DNA of 38,710 nucleotides from Dyadobacter sp. LHD-138 (GCF_030929615.1 NZ_JAVFVU010000053.1:1-38710), one strand, 5' to 3'. Shown: positions 16,095 to 25,229, numbered from the stretch's first letter. Notes: generated by a model from the letters alone, not told the origin. Program-made: numbers and translations.

Positions 16095-17138
16095 TTGAAC
16101 ACTTACGAAATTCCGTCATTCAATTCAATTTTTGAATTGATGGCAGTTTATAACTTTGGCTATGTAGGTCTGGATCAAATCACAGTTCATACTAATAAGA
16201 TTTTCGACTCTTTTAGAAAAGCATTAATTACAGAAGAGGAATTAGCGTCTTACGAACTTGTTCTAGCTAGATCAATTCCTAAGAATGGAAACCAAAATTC
16301 AGCAACCGAATTTGCTAAAATCAGCACAGCTTATAATGTTGCGACTAGGGAAACTGCCAAATTAAAAGCATATGGCACTGTCGAGTTTGGAAAAAAGTTC
16401 ATTTCACTTTACTCTTATTTTGGAATTTATTGCTTCTTGGTGCTATTCGTCGGAGGTATTATGCAGACACAAGAAACTGCGGCGGACAAACTCTACTTTT
16501 TCTTGGATGTTTATAACGCCTTTTTGGTTATCCCATACATTTTACTTTATCTACGAGAAAATATTAAGACCCCTCCAACAGCGTTTGCTTTGATATTTTT
16601 ATTCCATTTTGTTGTAACAGCTGTATATATAGCAACTCATGATCCTAGCTATGGCATCTTTAATATTTTAAAATTTCAGGAATCGTGGAACAAAGTTCTC
16701 GAACTTCAACTAATTCAACTTGTCTTTTGGAGCCTTCTTCTATTTGTAATTGTATTCATTGCATTTGTAGAAGCTTACCGCCTCATACATATACATTACA
16801 AGGAACAAGCCAGAGAGGTTATTAATGCATCAATTTTGATACTATTAAAGGTTATGAGTTGTCTAATCATTATCTTTATGTACTCAAAATGGGTTGAAGT
16901 GATAATTGGAATGAATGACATAGGCCGAACTCACACTTCAGTTGCCACAATTGTGATCTGCTTTTCTCCGATATTCATTATCATTGGGCGTATATTCTTA
17001 GGAGTTATAAGATCAAGTCATCTTGTACTAAAGCACAAACCGCTACTAGATCAATATTGGCGAGAAACAATGGAAAATCAGTTTATCCCCCCCTTGACCA
17101 GTCCATTATTTGAATCGGCCGAAAAACGATTAAATTAA
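16095..17138 (+). CDS. Six-helix membrane protein, partner of the 15429 gene
   Basis: Up to 347 aa from a TTG at 16095; an ATG at 16140 (MAVYNFGYVG) is the alternative. A soluble N-terminal ~100 residues, then predicted transmembrane helices near 103-122, 134-153, 163-180, 208-227, 243-263 and 282-303, and a short cytoplasmic tail. No transporter, kinase or enzyme motif is visible. AT-rich compared with the left-hand host genes. Placed between the integrase and the mobilisation genes, the usual cargo position, and likely co-transcribed with the soluble protein. A membrane effector with a soluble sensor or regulator is one reading, but this is speculation. Confidence 0.6.
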   Translation: MNTYEIPSFNSIFELMAVYNFGYVGLDQITVHTNKIFDSFRKALITEEELASYELVLARSIPKNGNQNSATEFAKISTAYNVATRETAKLKAYGTVEFGKKFISLYSYFGIYCFLVLFVGGIMQTQETAADKLYFFLDVYNAFLVIPYILLYLRENIKTPPTAFALIFLFHFVVTAVYIATHDPSYGIFNILKFQESWNKVLELQLIQLVFWSLLLFVIVFIAFVEAYRLIHIHYKEQAREVINASILILLKVMSCLIIIFMYSKWVEVIIGMNDIGRTHTSVATIVICFSPIFIIIGRIFLGVIRSSHLVLKHKPLLDQYWRETMENQFIPPLTSPLFESAEKRLN

Positions 17139-17287
17139 TATAGTTGTGAATGCGAAATGAAGGAAATTAGCATAAGTTCTCAAGATTATGTCCAATGCTT
17201 TAACAAGGATGTAGACATGCCATTCTTAGGACTAGCGCTTTTTTAAATGGATTAATATGTTCAATCGATTAACTATTGTCTGGTTTT

Positions 17288-17557
17288 ATGCAAGTTATCT
17301 GTCTCGAAGAAGTTGCATTCTATGCTCTGGTTGAGCAAGTGGTCACAAGGCTGAAAGAAAACCAGTCCGAGATCAAAGATAAATGGCTATCAGATCAAGA
17401 AGCCATGCAGCTGCTGAATATCAAATCCAAAACAACCCTTCAAAAACTTCGGGATGAAGGTAAAATCCGCTATTCTCAACCACAGAAGAAAATCATTCTC
17501 TATGACAGGGATTCCATCGAAGCCTATTTGAATAAAAACGCCCGTAACACCTTTTAG
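17288..17557 (+). CDS. Excisionase-like helix-turn-helix protein
   Basis: 89 aa from the ATG at 17288 (MQVICLEEVAFYALVEQVV). N-terminal helix, then a MerR/excisionase-type winged HTH: WLSDQEAMQLLNIKSKTTL, LQKLRDEGKIRYSQPQKKI, YDRDSIEAYLNK. This family is common in Bacteroidota mobile elements next to mobilisation genes and is thought to act in excision or in control of transfer genes. The stop is 2 bp before the next ATG, so they are co-transcribed. The earlier in-frame start at 17276 only adds MSGF and lacks support. Confidence 0.8.
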   Translation: MQVICLEEVAFYALVEQVVTRLKENQSEIKDKWLSDQEAMQLLNIKSKTTLQKLRDEGKIRYSQPQKKIILYDRDSIEAYLNKNARNTF

Positions 17558-17559
17558 CT

Positions 17560-17820
17560 ATGGAAGAACACGACACTGTTGATCCACATTATCAAAAGGG
17601 ATTCAACGACGGTTACATTTTTGCTAAATATCTGCCTGAACTCTCGGAGCAGCTTTCTAAAACAGAAGCTAAATCCCCTCGTATGGAAGGGTTTCAGGAT
17701 GGTCGGAAGGAATACATTTCCGAAAAAGCCAGAGAAAAATTTCCCGACTGGTTAAAAAAAGATAGAAGCGCACCGGTCAGAACGGAGCCTACCAAAGATA
17801 AAGGGTTGGACAGAGAATGA
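17560..17820 (+). CDS. Small hypothetical protein of Bacteroidota mobile elements
   Basis: 86 aa, acidic and basic patches, with HYQKGFNDGYIFAKYLPEL and a second similar block RMEGFQDGRKEYISEKAREKFPDWL: two GF(N/Q)DG repeats in one protein. No membrane segment. It starts 2 bp after the HTH gene and is convergent with the coiled-coil gene, whose stop is only 1 bp away. I recall similar small genes beside such HTH proteins in other elements of this phylum, but cannot assign a function. Confidence 0.65.
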   Translation: MEEHDTVDPHYQKGFNDGYIFAKYLPELSEQLSKTEAKSPRMEGFQDGRKEYISEKAREKFPDWLKKDRSAPVRTEPTKDKGLDRE

Positions 17821-17821
17821 T

Positions 17822-18496
17822 TTATCTATCTTCTTTGCTCGCCTGTTTTGTAGGTGCAGGGCTTGGCTCCTTCTCTTTTGATGTTATATCCTTTGCATTT
17901 TCCATCGATTTTGTAAAACTGAGCGTGCGATTGTAACGCTCGGAAGCCGACGGCTGAACGGCTGGCTCTTGTGGCTTATCTACGGAAGGCTTCTGTTCAA
18001 CAGGATTTATTTCTTTTTCCTGCTTTTCATTTTTAAGCAGCATGTCACTGTAATTTTGAGACATTGATAAATCTTTGTTCTCGTTTTTGAGCTCTTTCAG
18101 TTCTTCTTTGTCCATATTCCGGAAGGGATTTCGGTCTACATCATCCCGGACAGCCTCTTTAATGCTTTTCTGATCCTGTGAATCAAGTTCTTTTATTTCA
18201 ACTTTCGTTCGGTTATCCAATTGCTGATAGATTTCTTCCCTCTTATTTTCTAAATATTCACGGCTCGTTCCTTGTACAAATCGACTTTGCGTAAATCCAG
18301 GTGGATTATGCGCTAATACAGGTTGGGATGTTTGAGCTACCAATTGTTGTTGATCCAATTTGTCGATCTGTTCATTCAGCTTCCAGATATCATCCCGATA
18401 TGGTTTGACAATATCTCTGATGTATTCGTAGCCTTCGGGATATGCGACCTCGTCAATTTTATCTTTATCGGCCTTATCATCTTGCTCCTTCGCCAT
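17822..18496 (-). CDS. Hydrophilic coiled-coil protein of the mobilisation region
   Basis: 224 aa from the ATG at 18496 (MAKEQDDKADKDKID); the longer frame to 18607 begins with an unlikely hydrophobic leader and would run into the divergent promoter. Very rich in Glu, Lys, Asp and Gln, with predicted helices DDIWKLNEQIDKLDQQQL and KEELKELKNENKDL, and a Pro-rich, disordered C-terminus. No catalytic motif. It is divergent from the 18588 gene and convergent with the small 17560 gene. An accessory role in relaxosome assembly is possible, since many elements keep charged accessory proteins here, but this is inference only. Confidence 0.6.
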   Translation of the reverse strand: MAKEQDDKADKDKIDEVAYPEGYEYIRDIVKPYRDDIWKLNEQIDKLDQQQLVAQTSQPVLAHNPPGFTQSRFVQGTSREYLENKREEIYQQLDNRTKVEIKELDSQDQKSIKEAVRDDVDRNPFRNMDKEELKELKNENKDLSMSQNYSDMLLKNEKQEKEINPVEQKPSVDKPQEPAVQPSASERYNRTLSFTKSMENAKDITSKEKEPSPAPTKQASKEDR

Positions 18497-18515
18497 ATCA
18501 ATTCGTATTAATATA

Positions 18516-18543
18516 TTGACACAGAATATTATTATGCTAATAT
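18516..18543 (+). promoter_or_regulatory. Sigma-70-like promoter for the 18588 gene
   Basis: TTGACA (18516-18521), 16 bp, TAATAT (18538-18543). The start would be about 40 bp upstream of the ATG at 18588, which is preceded by AAAGGA. The boxes match the general bacterial consensus rather than the Bacteroidota TAnnTTTG type. The same region lies upstream of the divergent 18496 gene. Confidence 0.6.
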
Positions 18544-18587
18544 ATGCACAAAGCTGGACATTCAAAAATGGGTGAAAGGAACTGGTT

Positions 18588-19331
18588 ATGAGCACAGATA
18601 AAATCAATTCTCCTCACAACACAGAAGAAGATAATGATCCTATATATTGGGAGGATCTCACTGGTGAACCTCGTAAACCCCATCACCCTACTCTACCTAC
18701 CGATACACCTGAATATGCCGGGCTAGCGAATACGCTATCATGGAGCGACATAGCGCCGCCGATAGCAGAATTACCTCAATATAAAAGTCGGGCTTTGCGC
18801 GTTATTAAAACACGCTTAGGTTACCTCCCCAGTCAAAATATCACCCTTCCTTACGATCCATTTTTAAGAGCTATTTTATCTGAATTCGATCATGGTCGTA
18901 TTGATAAATTCAAATACGACGAAGAAGCCAATATCCTTGTGACGCAAATCCGCAACAAAGACATGCTCCCATTTGATTCCCTGGATTTCACAGACGAACA
19001 ATATGCGGACTACAACGCACGGAGCAAGACATTTTCTGGCCTCTTTGCGCGAAAAAGAATTATCAATTTATTATGCATGGCTCCCGAGCTAAAATATTCT
19101 TTGACCGCTGAAATATTGATGCAAAAAGTAATCGATGAAGATGGTGTTATTTTCAATGAGCACGTAAATGAAATAGATATACGTGCCATGACGATTATCG
19201 GTTACCGTATGGCACTGCTCGATGAAGGCAAAAAAGCCGCCGACAACTCTCCGCTATGGTATTATGATTTCGCTGATAAGAATGGCTATTTTAATGGTCC
19301 TGAAAATTCTGCAAAAATCGACATGTATTAA
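18588..19331 (+). CDS. Hypothetical protein of the mobilisation region
   Basis: 247 aa with a Shine-Dalgarno-like AAAGGA 7 bp before the ATG. The first ~60 residues are Pro- and acid-rich and probably disordered (DDPIYWEDLTGEPRKPHHP). The rest is mainly helical and soluble, with FARKRIINLLCMAPELKYSL and VNEIDIRAMTIIGYRMALLDEGKKA. No recognised domain. It is the first gene of a run (unknown, coupling protein, membrane protein, relaxase), so it is probably part of DNA processing for transfer. A role as relaxosome accessory protein is inference. Confidence 0.6.
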   Translation: MSTDKINSPHNTEEDNDPIYWEDLTGEPRKPHHPTLPTDTPEYAGLANTLSWSDIAPPIAELPQYKSRALRVIKTRLGYLPSQNITLPYDPFLRAILSEFDHGRIDKFKYDEEANILVTQIRNKDMLPFDSLDFTDEQYADYNARSKTFSGLFARKRIINLLCMAPELKYSLTAEILMQKVIDEDGVIFNEHVNEIDIRAMTIIGYRMALLDEGKKAADNSPLWYYDFADKNGYFNGPENSAKIDMY

Positions 19332-19362
19332 GTACAGTCAGGGTCATATTTTATTCACGACC

Positions 19363-19392
19363 TTAAATAGAAATAAAATAATTTCTATTTAA
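19363..19392. repeat. Perfect 12-bp inverted repeat upstream of the coupling-protein gene
   Basis: TTAAATAGAAAT (19363-19374) and ATTTCTATTTAA (19381-19392) with a 6-bp spacer, 68 bp before the coupling-protein start. It could be an operator for a dimeric regulator, such as the HTH protein at 17288, or a weak terminator. AT-rich stem without a clear T-tract. Confidence 0.5.
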
Positions 19393-19460
19393 TCTTGTTT
19401 TTGTTATTTTAATTTCCCAGTTTTAAATATCCTCTATCAATCTTTAAACGTCTCAACTCT

Positions 19461-20972
19461 ATGGCGTCTTTCGATTTAGACCAGCCTCTCATTGAGTTGG
19501 TCTCCCAAACTTCGCGTAATTACTGGACACTTCGTCACGCTTTTGAAGGCACACAAATTTTCGGCGGCATAGGATCAGGAAAAACATCAGGATCTGGCAG
19601 GATGATTTCTTTGAAATTTCTCAAAGCTGGTTTTGGCGGATTGATATTGACCGTCAAGCCAGATGAAAAAGACATGTGGCAGGAGTTTTGCCAAATCGCC
19701 GGGCGTAGTCAGGATTTAGCCATAATCGAACCGGGTGGTCGCCATACCTTCAATGTGCTTGATTATGAATCAAAATCCCATAACCAACAACACGCTATCA
19801 CGGAAAACATTGTTGAGGTTCTAAAAACAGTGATCCGAGCCGGTGAAGAAAAAAGCTCCGGCAAGAACGATGACCCGTTTTGGGAAACCGCCCTGGATAT
19901 GCTCATTTTCAATGTGATTGATTTATGTAAGTTAAGTAAGGGAAAACTCTCCATTTTGGATATGTACAATATCGTACAGACCATCCCTAAAAGTATGGAT
20001 GAACTTCGTGCCGAAAACGTGGAAGTCAAAGCCTTCCAGATAGCATTTGAAACGGCGCGTCAAAATGTTACAGCACAGATCGATAAATGGTTTGCTTCAT
20101 TGCCTCTTTCCATTCAAGAAAAGCTGCAAGAAAATGATGCGCTCTTTGAGGAACAATTGTTTGGTGCCATTCCAGATGCCAGGTTGCTTAAATTTCTGGA
20201 TCAATTCTTCTTTGATAATTTTATTGGCTTGTCAGAAAAAACACGTTCCATTATCGATTTCACATTTTCTGGATTTTTGTTCCGGCTTTTACGCGAACCC
20301 GTTTATTCTCTGTTTTTTAAAAACGCATCAACAATCACACCCGAAGATTGTCTCAATGGAAAAATCATTCTGATCAATTTACCCGTTAAGCTCTATCATA
20401 AAGTCGGTCGTGACTGTCAGATCCTGTTTAAATATGTCTGGCAACGTGCCATGGAAAAGCGTAATGTCCATCATAATGGTCGTCCTGTATTTCTTTGGGC
20501 GGACGAAGCCCAAAACTTTATCCATGAACATGATCCCGATTTCCAGGCAACGGCAAGATCGAGCCGTGTTGCTACCGTTTATATATCTCAAAACCTACCC
20601 AACTATTATGCCTCCATGGGTGGGCAAAAGGCTGAGTACAAGGTCAAAAGTTTTATGGGAACATTGGCAACCAAGATCTTCCACGCCAATGCCGATATTG
20701 AAACCAATAAATATGCCTCCGATTTAATTGGTGAAGCATTCTTTGAAGACCGCTCAGATTCCTTGACCGTATCGAAAGATTTCTCCCGCACGCGCTCACG
20801 TTCTCTTTTAGTGGATAAACTCATGAGACCAGAAGAGTTCGTTAAGTTTAGAACCGGCGGCCCACTCAATAATTTCCGTGTTGAAGGTGTCCTACATAAA
20901 CAAGGTGACATGGTTTTGAACGGACAGAATCACGTCAAGATGGTTTTCAATCAGCAATTTATTCCTTCCTAA
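19461..20972 (+). CDS. VirD4/TraG-type conjugative coupling protein (ATPase)
   Basis: 503 aa. Walker A GGIGSGKTSGSG (residues about 35-46), Walker B FLWADEAQNF (acidic pair about 348-349), and VYISQNLPNYY, the usual sensor/arginine region of type IV coupling ATPases. It pumps relaxase-bound DNA to the secretion channel. Unlike full VirD4 proteins it starts about 35 residues before Walker A, so it lacks the N-terminal transmembrane domain; this may be supplied by the separate membrane protein encoded at 21010. Directly upstream of that gene and the relaxase. No other type IV secretion ATPase (VirB4/VirB11) is visible in the window. Confidence 0.85.
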   Translation: MASFDLDQPLIELVSQTSRNYWTLRHAFEGTQIFGGIGSGKTSGSGRMISLKFLKAGFGGLILTVKPDEKDMWQEFCQIAGRSQDLAIIEPGGRHTFNVLDYESKSHNQQHAITENIVEVLKTVIRAGEEKSSGKNDDPFWETALDMLIFNVIDLCKLSKGKLSILDMYNIVQTIPKSMDELRAENVEVKAFQIAFETARQNVTAQIDKWFASLPLSIQEKLQENDALFEEQLFGAIPDARLLKFLDQFFFDNFIGLSEKTRSIIDFTFSGFLFRLLREPVYSLFFKNASTITPEDCLNGKIILINLPVKLYHKVGRDCQILFKYVWQRAMEKRNVHHNGRPVFLWADEAQNFIHEHDPDFQATARSSRVATVYISQNLPNYYASMGGQKAEYKVKSFMGTLATKIFHANADIETNKYASDLIGEAFFEDRSDSLTVSKDFSRTRSRSLLVDKLMRPEEFVKFRTGGPLNNFRVEGVLHKQGDMVLNGQNHVKMVFNQQFIPS

Positions 20973-21009
20973 TCATAAATTCCAATGTTAAACCAATCCC
21001 CCTTCTATC

Positions 21010-21789
21010 ATGAAAAAGAACCTGTATTACCGGACAATGTTCAGACGCCACAATGCAATCAAAGAATTCTTTCTAGCTTTCTTTTATGCAATCTGTTCCA
21101 TTCCACGTTTATTACTGGAGGTTTTTATTAGAAAAAATCTCGGAGAAAGATATTTTTCTTTTTCCACAGCAATGGTCACTGCTTTTATACTGCTTAGTAT
21201 CCCGTTTACGATTGGCGCTGTCCCCTCTTTGTTTAACCGTTATAGTGGTGCGGAGTTTGATATTCTTACTTTTCTGAAAAGATATTTGACATGGTATTTA
21301 TGCCTGGCCGGGTTTGTTGCCAAGTGCTTTGACCGGCGGCATGAACTCAAACGCTTGCCTTCCGTTTTTGACTTTGCCCGGTTTAGTCTTTCCGCTGGAA
21401 CCATACATCCTTCCTTTTATCAATTCCAGTTCAAAGGCCGCTCCTTCAACATCCGTGAGATTGAAACAATGCTTGAACCCGCATTCTTTTTTATAATTGG
21501 TTTTGCCTTGATCTTCATTGCGCAGCCTGTGGGTGTTCTAATTATGGTTTGTGCAATCTGTTACTCGTTAAGCTACGTTGCCACCTATCATAATGGCGAC
21601 AATTTTATCATGGATAAGATCGATGAGATGATCCTCAATGAAGAGTCTGTGAACGCTTTTGTCGATGGTATGGATCCCGAGGATACCCGTGGTGTACGCT
21701 ATTATGGAAGGACACCGGCCGATCCCGAAGTACGCCGTCAATTGGTCGATAGTATCATTGTCGATACGGATTTTGTGGAGGCGCGATAG
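21010..21789 (+). CDS. Membrane protein next to coupling protein
   Basis: 259 aa with hydrophobic segments near residues 18-38, 52-72, 92-104 and 162-190, and a soluble acidic C-terminus (GMDPEDTRGVRYYGR, VDSIIVDTDFVEAR). No enzyme motif. It starts 37 bp after the coupling protein, whose own membrane anchor is missing, so this protein may supply the membrane part in trans, as seen with split coupling proteins in other systems. This is inference from gene order. Other roles (entry exclusion or channel contact) cannot be excluded. Confidence 0.65.
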   Translation: MKKNLYYRTMFRRHNAIKEFFLAFFYAICSIPRLLLEVFIRKNLGERYFSFSTAMVTAFILLSIPFTIGAVPSLFNRYSGAEFDILTFLKRYLTWYLCLAGFVAKCFDRRHELKRLPSVFDFARFSLSAGTIHPSFYQFQFKGRSFNIREIETMLEPAFFFIIGFALIFIAQPVGVLIMVCAICYSLSYVATYHNGDNFIMDKIDEMILNEESVNAFVDGMDPEDTRGVRYYGRTPADPEVRRQLVDSIIVDTDFVEAR

Positions 21790-21868
21790 TCCTAAGCTGT
21801 GTTAGGGAAGATGTCTGATGCTTTTTGTTTAATACTCACATACGTCTTTCCAAGCACTGCTCACTCTT

Positions 21869-21886
21869 AGGGTAAAGTTATACCCT
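21869..21886. other. Small hairpin upstream of the relaxase, candidate oriT feature
   Basis: AGGGTA-AAGTTA-TACCCT at 21869-21886 lies 68 bp before the relaxase start, in the 164-bp gap where an origin of transfer could sit. Only a 6-bp stem; no known nic sequence was recognised, so this is a weak candidate. Confidence 0.25.
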
Positions 21887-21953
21887 TGTTAATTGTGCAC
21901 CAAAAATAAAAAACACCCCGCTCATTTTCAGAAGCTGGTTTACACTGCTCGTC

Positions 21954-24716
21954 ATGATTCGAATGATCCAAAGCTCCTCGGCTGCACATGCCAAAGATTA
22001 CTTCTCCGAAAGTTTGGCGAAGTCGGATTACTATATCAATGATCAAGAGCTCAATGGTCAAATACAAGGAAAACTAGCAGAGCGTTTAGGCGTAGCAGGA
22101 CCAGCAACCCGGGACGTATTTTTTGCTTTGTGTGAAAATAAAAATCCAACTACCGGAGAGTCTTTAACGCTGCGTACAAAATTGGAACGTACGACCGGAT
22201 ACGATATTAATTTTCACTGTCCGAAATCGGTTTCAATTATTCACGCACTGGCAAAAGACGATCATATCCTCAAAACATTTCAGTCTTGTGTCAATGATAC
22301 CATGAAAGATATTGAAGCTGATATCAAAACACGGGTGCGAAAAAACGGTCAGTATGATGAGCGCGACACAGGCGAATTAATTTGGGCCGATTTTATTCAT
22401 CAAACGGCTCGCCCGGTGGATAACGCCCTGCCCGATCCGCATCTTCACGCCCACTGCTTTGTCTTTAATGCCACGTACGATCAAGAAGAGAAAGCATTTA
22501 AAGCCGGACAGTTTCGGGATATCAAACGGGACATGCCCTATTATCAAGCACGCTTTCACAAGAAGCTTTCCGACCGATTAACTGAGCAAGGTTATCAGAT
22601 CAAACGAACACCAAAATCATTTGAGATTATCGGTGTACCCAAAGAAGCTATTGAACTTTTCTCTAAACGCACCGATGAGATTGACCGGGTTGCGGAAGAA
22701 AAAGGTATCAAAGACGACAAACGTAAAGACGAGCTCGGTGCACGGACACGAGCTAAAAAACAAACGGGTCACAGCATGGAAGAACTCAAAGCCGCATGGA
22801 AACAACAGTTGGCCACTTTGGAACTTAAAGACAAAGAGGCCTCTGGTTCACTGGTTCGTTATGCTCCAAAAACAGATAAAGAGCTTTTAAGCGCTGAACG
22901 CTGTATTGACCACGCGTCCCTCCATGCTTTTGAGCGGGCTTCCGTGATTCAAGACAGAAGATTGCTGATGGCAGCGTATCGCCACGCCATTGGTCACACA
23001 GAGGCCAAACTGGATCAGATCACGCAATCCCTGCAAAATAATCCAACCTTCCTCCAAGTTCAGGAAAAAGGCAAAACCATGTGTACCACCAAAGAGGTTC
23101 TGTCCGAAGAACAACACATGGTGCAACTCGCCCGTAAAGGTCAAGGCCGTATGGTGCCGTTATATTTCCAGGCTCCTGAAGTTAATCTAAAAGGTCAGCA
23201 GGCAGAAGCCGTCACACATGTTTTGACCACGACCAATCAAGTATCAATTATTCGAGGGGCTGCCGGTTCCGGTAAAACAACCCTGATGAAAGAAGCGGTA
23301 CAGCATTTTAATAAGGCTGGCAAAGAAGTCATCGTCATTGCCCCGACGTCTCAGGCCTCCCGGGGTGTTTTGCGGGATGAAGGTTTTGACAAAGCTGAAA
23401 CCGTAAGCAAACTCCTGCTGGATCATAATTTGCAAAACCAGCTTAAAGATCAGGTTCTCTGGGTGGATGAAGCCGGTTTACTAGGTACCAAAGACATGAC
23501 CGCTCTTTTAGAGATTAGTCAAAAACAAAATGCTCGTTTGATTTTAGGAGGCGATACCAGACAACATTCTTCTGTGGTTCGTGGTGATGCCTTACGGATT
23601 TTGAATACGGTTGGTAAGATCAAAACGTCCGAAGTCAATAAAATCTATCGGCAACGCCACGAGCATTACCGCCAAGTTGTACAGGATCTGGCCGATGGGC
23701 AAATTTCATCCGCTTTCGAAAAACTCGATAGCATGGATGCCATTAAAACCATTGATCCGTTGGATCCGCATATACAATTGGTCAATGATTATGCCGATGC
23801 CGTTTCCAAAGGGAAATCAGTATTGGTCATATCCCCGACCCACGCCCAAAGCGAAGAAGTTACTGCCGAAATTCGGAAGAAACTTCGAGCCGACGATCAG
23901 CTTGGCAAACGAGAAATTACGGTTGAACGCTTATCCAATTGTAATTTTACCGAAGCCGAAAAGAAAGATTGGCGGAATATGCAGCCGGGTATGCTGGTAC
24001 AATTCAATCAGAATTTCCCGGGTATCAAGCGAGGCAGCGTGTGGGAGATTGAAGATGCCTCTGAAAAAGATGTTTTGATCAAAAACAATGAGGATGTCTA
24101 TGCCTCACTTCCGGTGGACAAAAGTAAGGACTATGATTTGTATCGCAAAGATACCATGGAACTTGCCAAGGGTGATAAAATTCGTTTGACGCGAAACGGC
24201 TTTGATGCCAATGGAAAGCGGCTCCATAATGGGCAATTATTGGATGTAGCCAATGTCACCAAGAAAGGCGATATCCATTTAGTCAATCCGGCGACTGATA
24301 CAACTTACGCAGTAAATCAGGATCATGGCCACCTAACCCATGCCTATTGTATTACCAGCCACGCTTCACAAGGTAAAACCGTGGATGAGGTCTATATCGC
24401 ACAACCCGCTGCGACGTTTCCGGCAACAGATGCAAAACAATTTTATGTTTCCGTTTCACGAGGTCGTGATATTGCCCGGATCTATACCGACGATAAAGAG
24501 GAACTTTTAGCCCATGCCGCCAGAGCCGGTGATCGACAATCAGCAATAGAACTGGTGGGACACAGCACTGATAAGGTCAAAGACATAGCCATGCAGCAGG
24601 CACGACACAATATGCAGCAAGTGCCGTATTTGAACAAACCGACTGACAGGGACGCTAGCAGATGGAAAGAAACCCCGAAACCAAAACACAACCGTGATTA
24701 TGAGCCAGGGATATAA
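21954..24716 (+). CDS. MobF relaxase with helicase domain (TraI/TrwC-like)
   Basis: 920 aa. The N-terminal relaxase domain begins MIRMIQSSSAAHAKDYF with the catalytic Tyr pair Y26-Y27 (SDYYIND) and the three-His metal motif DPHLHAHCF (H163, H165, H167). The C-terminal half is a superfamily 1 helicase: Walker A GAAGSGKTT (about 435-443), Walker B VLWVDEAGLL (Asp-Glu about 505), GGDTRQHSSV, and late motifs SHASQGKTVDEVYI and YVSVSRGRD. It nicks one strand at oriT, stays bound and unwinds DNA for transfer. Shorter than TraI of F and similar to TrwC. All catalytic residues are present. Its last 17 bp overlap the next gene. Confidence 0.95.
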   Translation: MIRMIQSSSAAHAKDYFSESLAKSDYYINDQELNGQIQGKLAERLGVAGPATRDVFFALCENKNPTTGESLTLRTKLERTTGYDINFHCPKSVSIIHALAKDDHILKTFQSCVNDTMKDIEADIKTRVRKNGQYDERDTGELIWADFIHQTARPVDNALPDPHLHAHCFVFNATYDQEEKAFKAGQFRDIKRDMPYYQARFHKKLSDRLTEQGYQIKRTPKSFEIIGVPKEAIELFSKRTDEIDRVAEEKGIKDDKRKDELGARTRAKKQTGHSMEELKAAWKQQLATLELKDKEASGSLVRYAPKTDKELLSAERCIDHASLHAFERASVIQDRRLLMAAYRHAIGHTEAKLDQITQSLQNNPTFLQVQEKGKTMCTTKEVLSEEQHMVQLARKGQGRMVPLYFQAPEVNLKGQQAEAVTHVLTTTNQVSIIRGAAGSGKTTLMKEAVQHFNKAGKEVIVIAPTSQASRGVLRDEGFDKAETVSKLLLDHNLQNQLKDQVLWVDEAGLLGTKDMTALLEISQKQNARLILGGDTRQHSSVVRGDALRILNTVGKIKTSEVNKIYRQRHEHYRQVVQDLADGQISSAFEKLDSMDAIKTIDPLDPHIQLVNDYADAVSKGKSVLVISPTHAQSEEVTAEIRKKLRADDQLGKREITVERLSNCNFTEAEKKDWRNMQPGMLVQFNQNFPGIKRGSVWEIEDASEKDVLIKNNEDVYASLPVDKSKDYDLYRKDTMELAKGDKIRLTRNGFDANGKRLHNGQLLDVANVTKKGDIHLVNPATDTTYAVNQDHGHLTHAYCITSHASQGKTVDEVYIAQPAATFPATDAKQFYVSVSRGRDIARIYTDDKEELLAHAARAGDRQSAIELVGHSTDKVKDIAMQQARHNMQQVPYLNKPTDRDASRWKETPKPKHNRDYEPGI

Positions 24717-25092
24717 TCTCAAATTTGATAAGATGCGGGAGAACAATCCTGCTTCCAATCAGGATGCGTCCTCAACGGAGGCGAATGCTGAACGGTATGT
24801 AACGCCTGGAACCACACGAAATGTGTGCTTTGTTTGGCCAGATGGGAAACGGATGTTTTTTAACTATGCGTATTTGATCGCGGCGGAGTTTGATCCGACA
24901 AAGGAGACTAATGAAATCAGACTGGAGTTTTCAAGTCATACGGTGACAATGAAGGGATATGGATTGGAAGCACTATTTATGGATTTTCTGGATCATGTAT
25001 CACGCACAATTACTGCTAGAGACCTTCGTTTCAATATATCAAGTAAAACAAATGAACCATTCGTATTTAAAATAACCATTTCCACTAATTAA
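24700..25092 (+). CDS. Small protein coupled to the relaxase
   Basis: 130 aa from the ATG at 24700 (MSQGYNLKFDK), overlapping the relaxase end by 17 bp, which indicates translational coupling. It begins with a polar, disordered ~40 residues, then a beta-rich domain: NVCFVWPDGKRMFFNYAYLI, EIRLEFSSHTVTMKGYGLEALF. No membrane segment and no known domain. Context suggests a relaxosome or regulatory accessory factor, but there is no direct evidence. Confidence 0.65.
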   Translation: MSQGYNLKFDKMRENNPASNQDASSTEANAERYVTPGTTRNVCFVWPDGKRMFFNYAYLIAAEFDPTKETNEIRLEFSSHTVTMKGYGLEALFMDFLDHVSRTITARDLRFNISSKTNEPFVFKITISTN

Positions 25093-25229
25093 TATCTTTC
25101 TAGACTAAAAGCCTGTTTCTTTGTAAAAATGCAAACGAATGAGTTCCCTTTGTTTATAAAAACATGCCCTAAAATTAATAGATTAAAATACTGCCTTCGC
25201 AATAGTATTTTTTATAGAACAAACAGGAT

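Noticed and set aside
17157..17249. 30-codon frame between the membrane protein and the HTH gene
   Set aside because: Too short, no ribosome-binding signal and no recognisable sequence.
21869..21900. Confirmed oriT upstream of the relaxase
   Set aside because: Only a 6-bp hairpin is visible and no known MobF nic sequence was recognised; kept only as a weak candidate.
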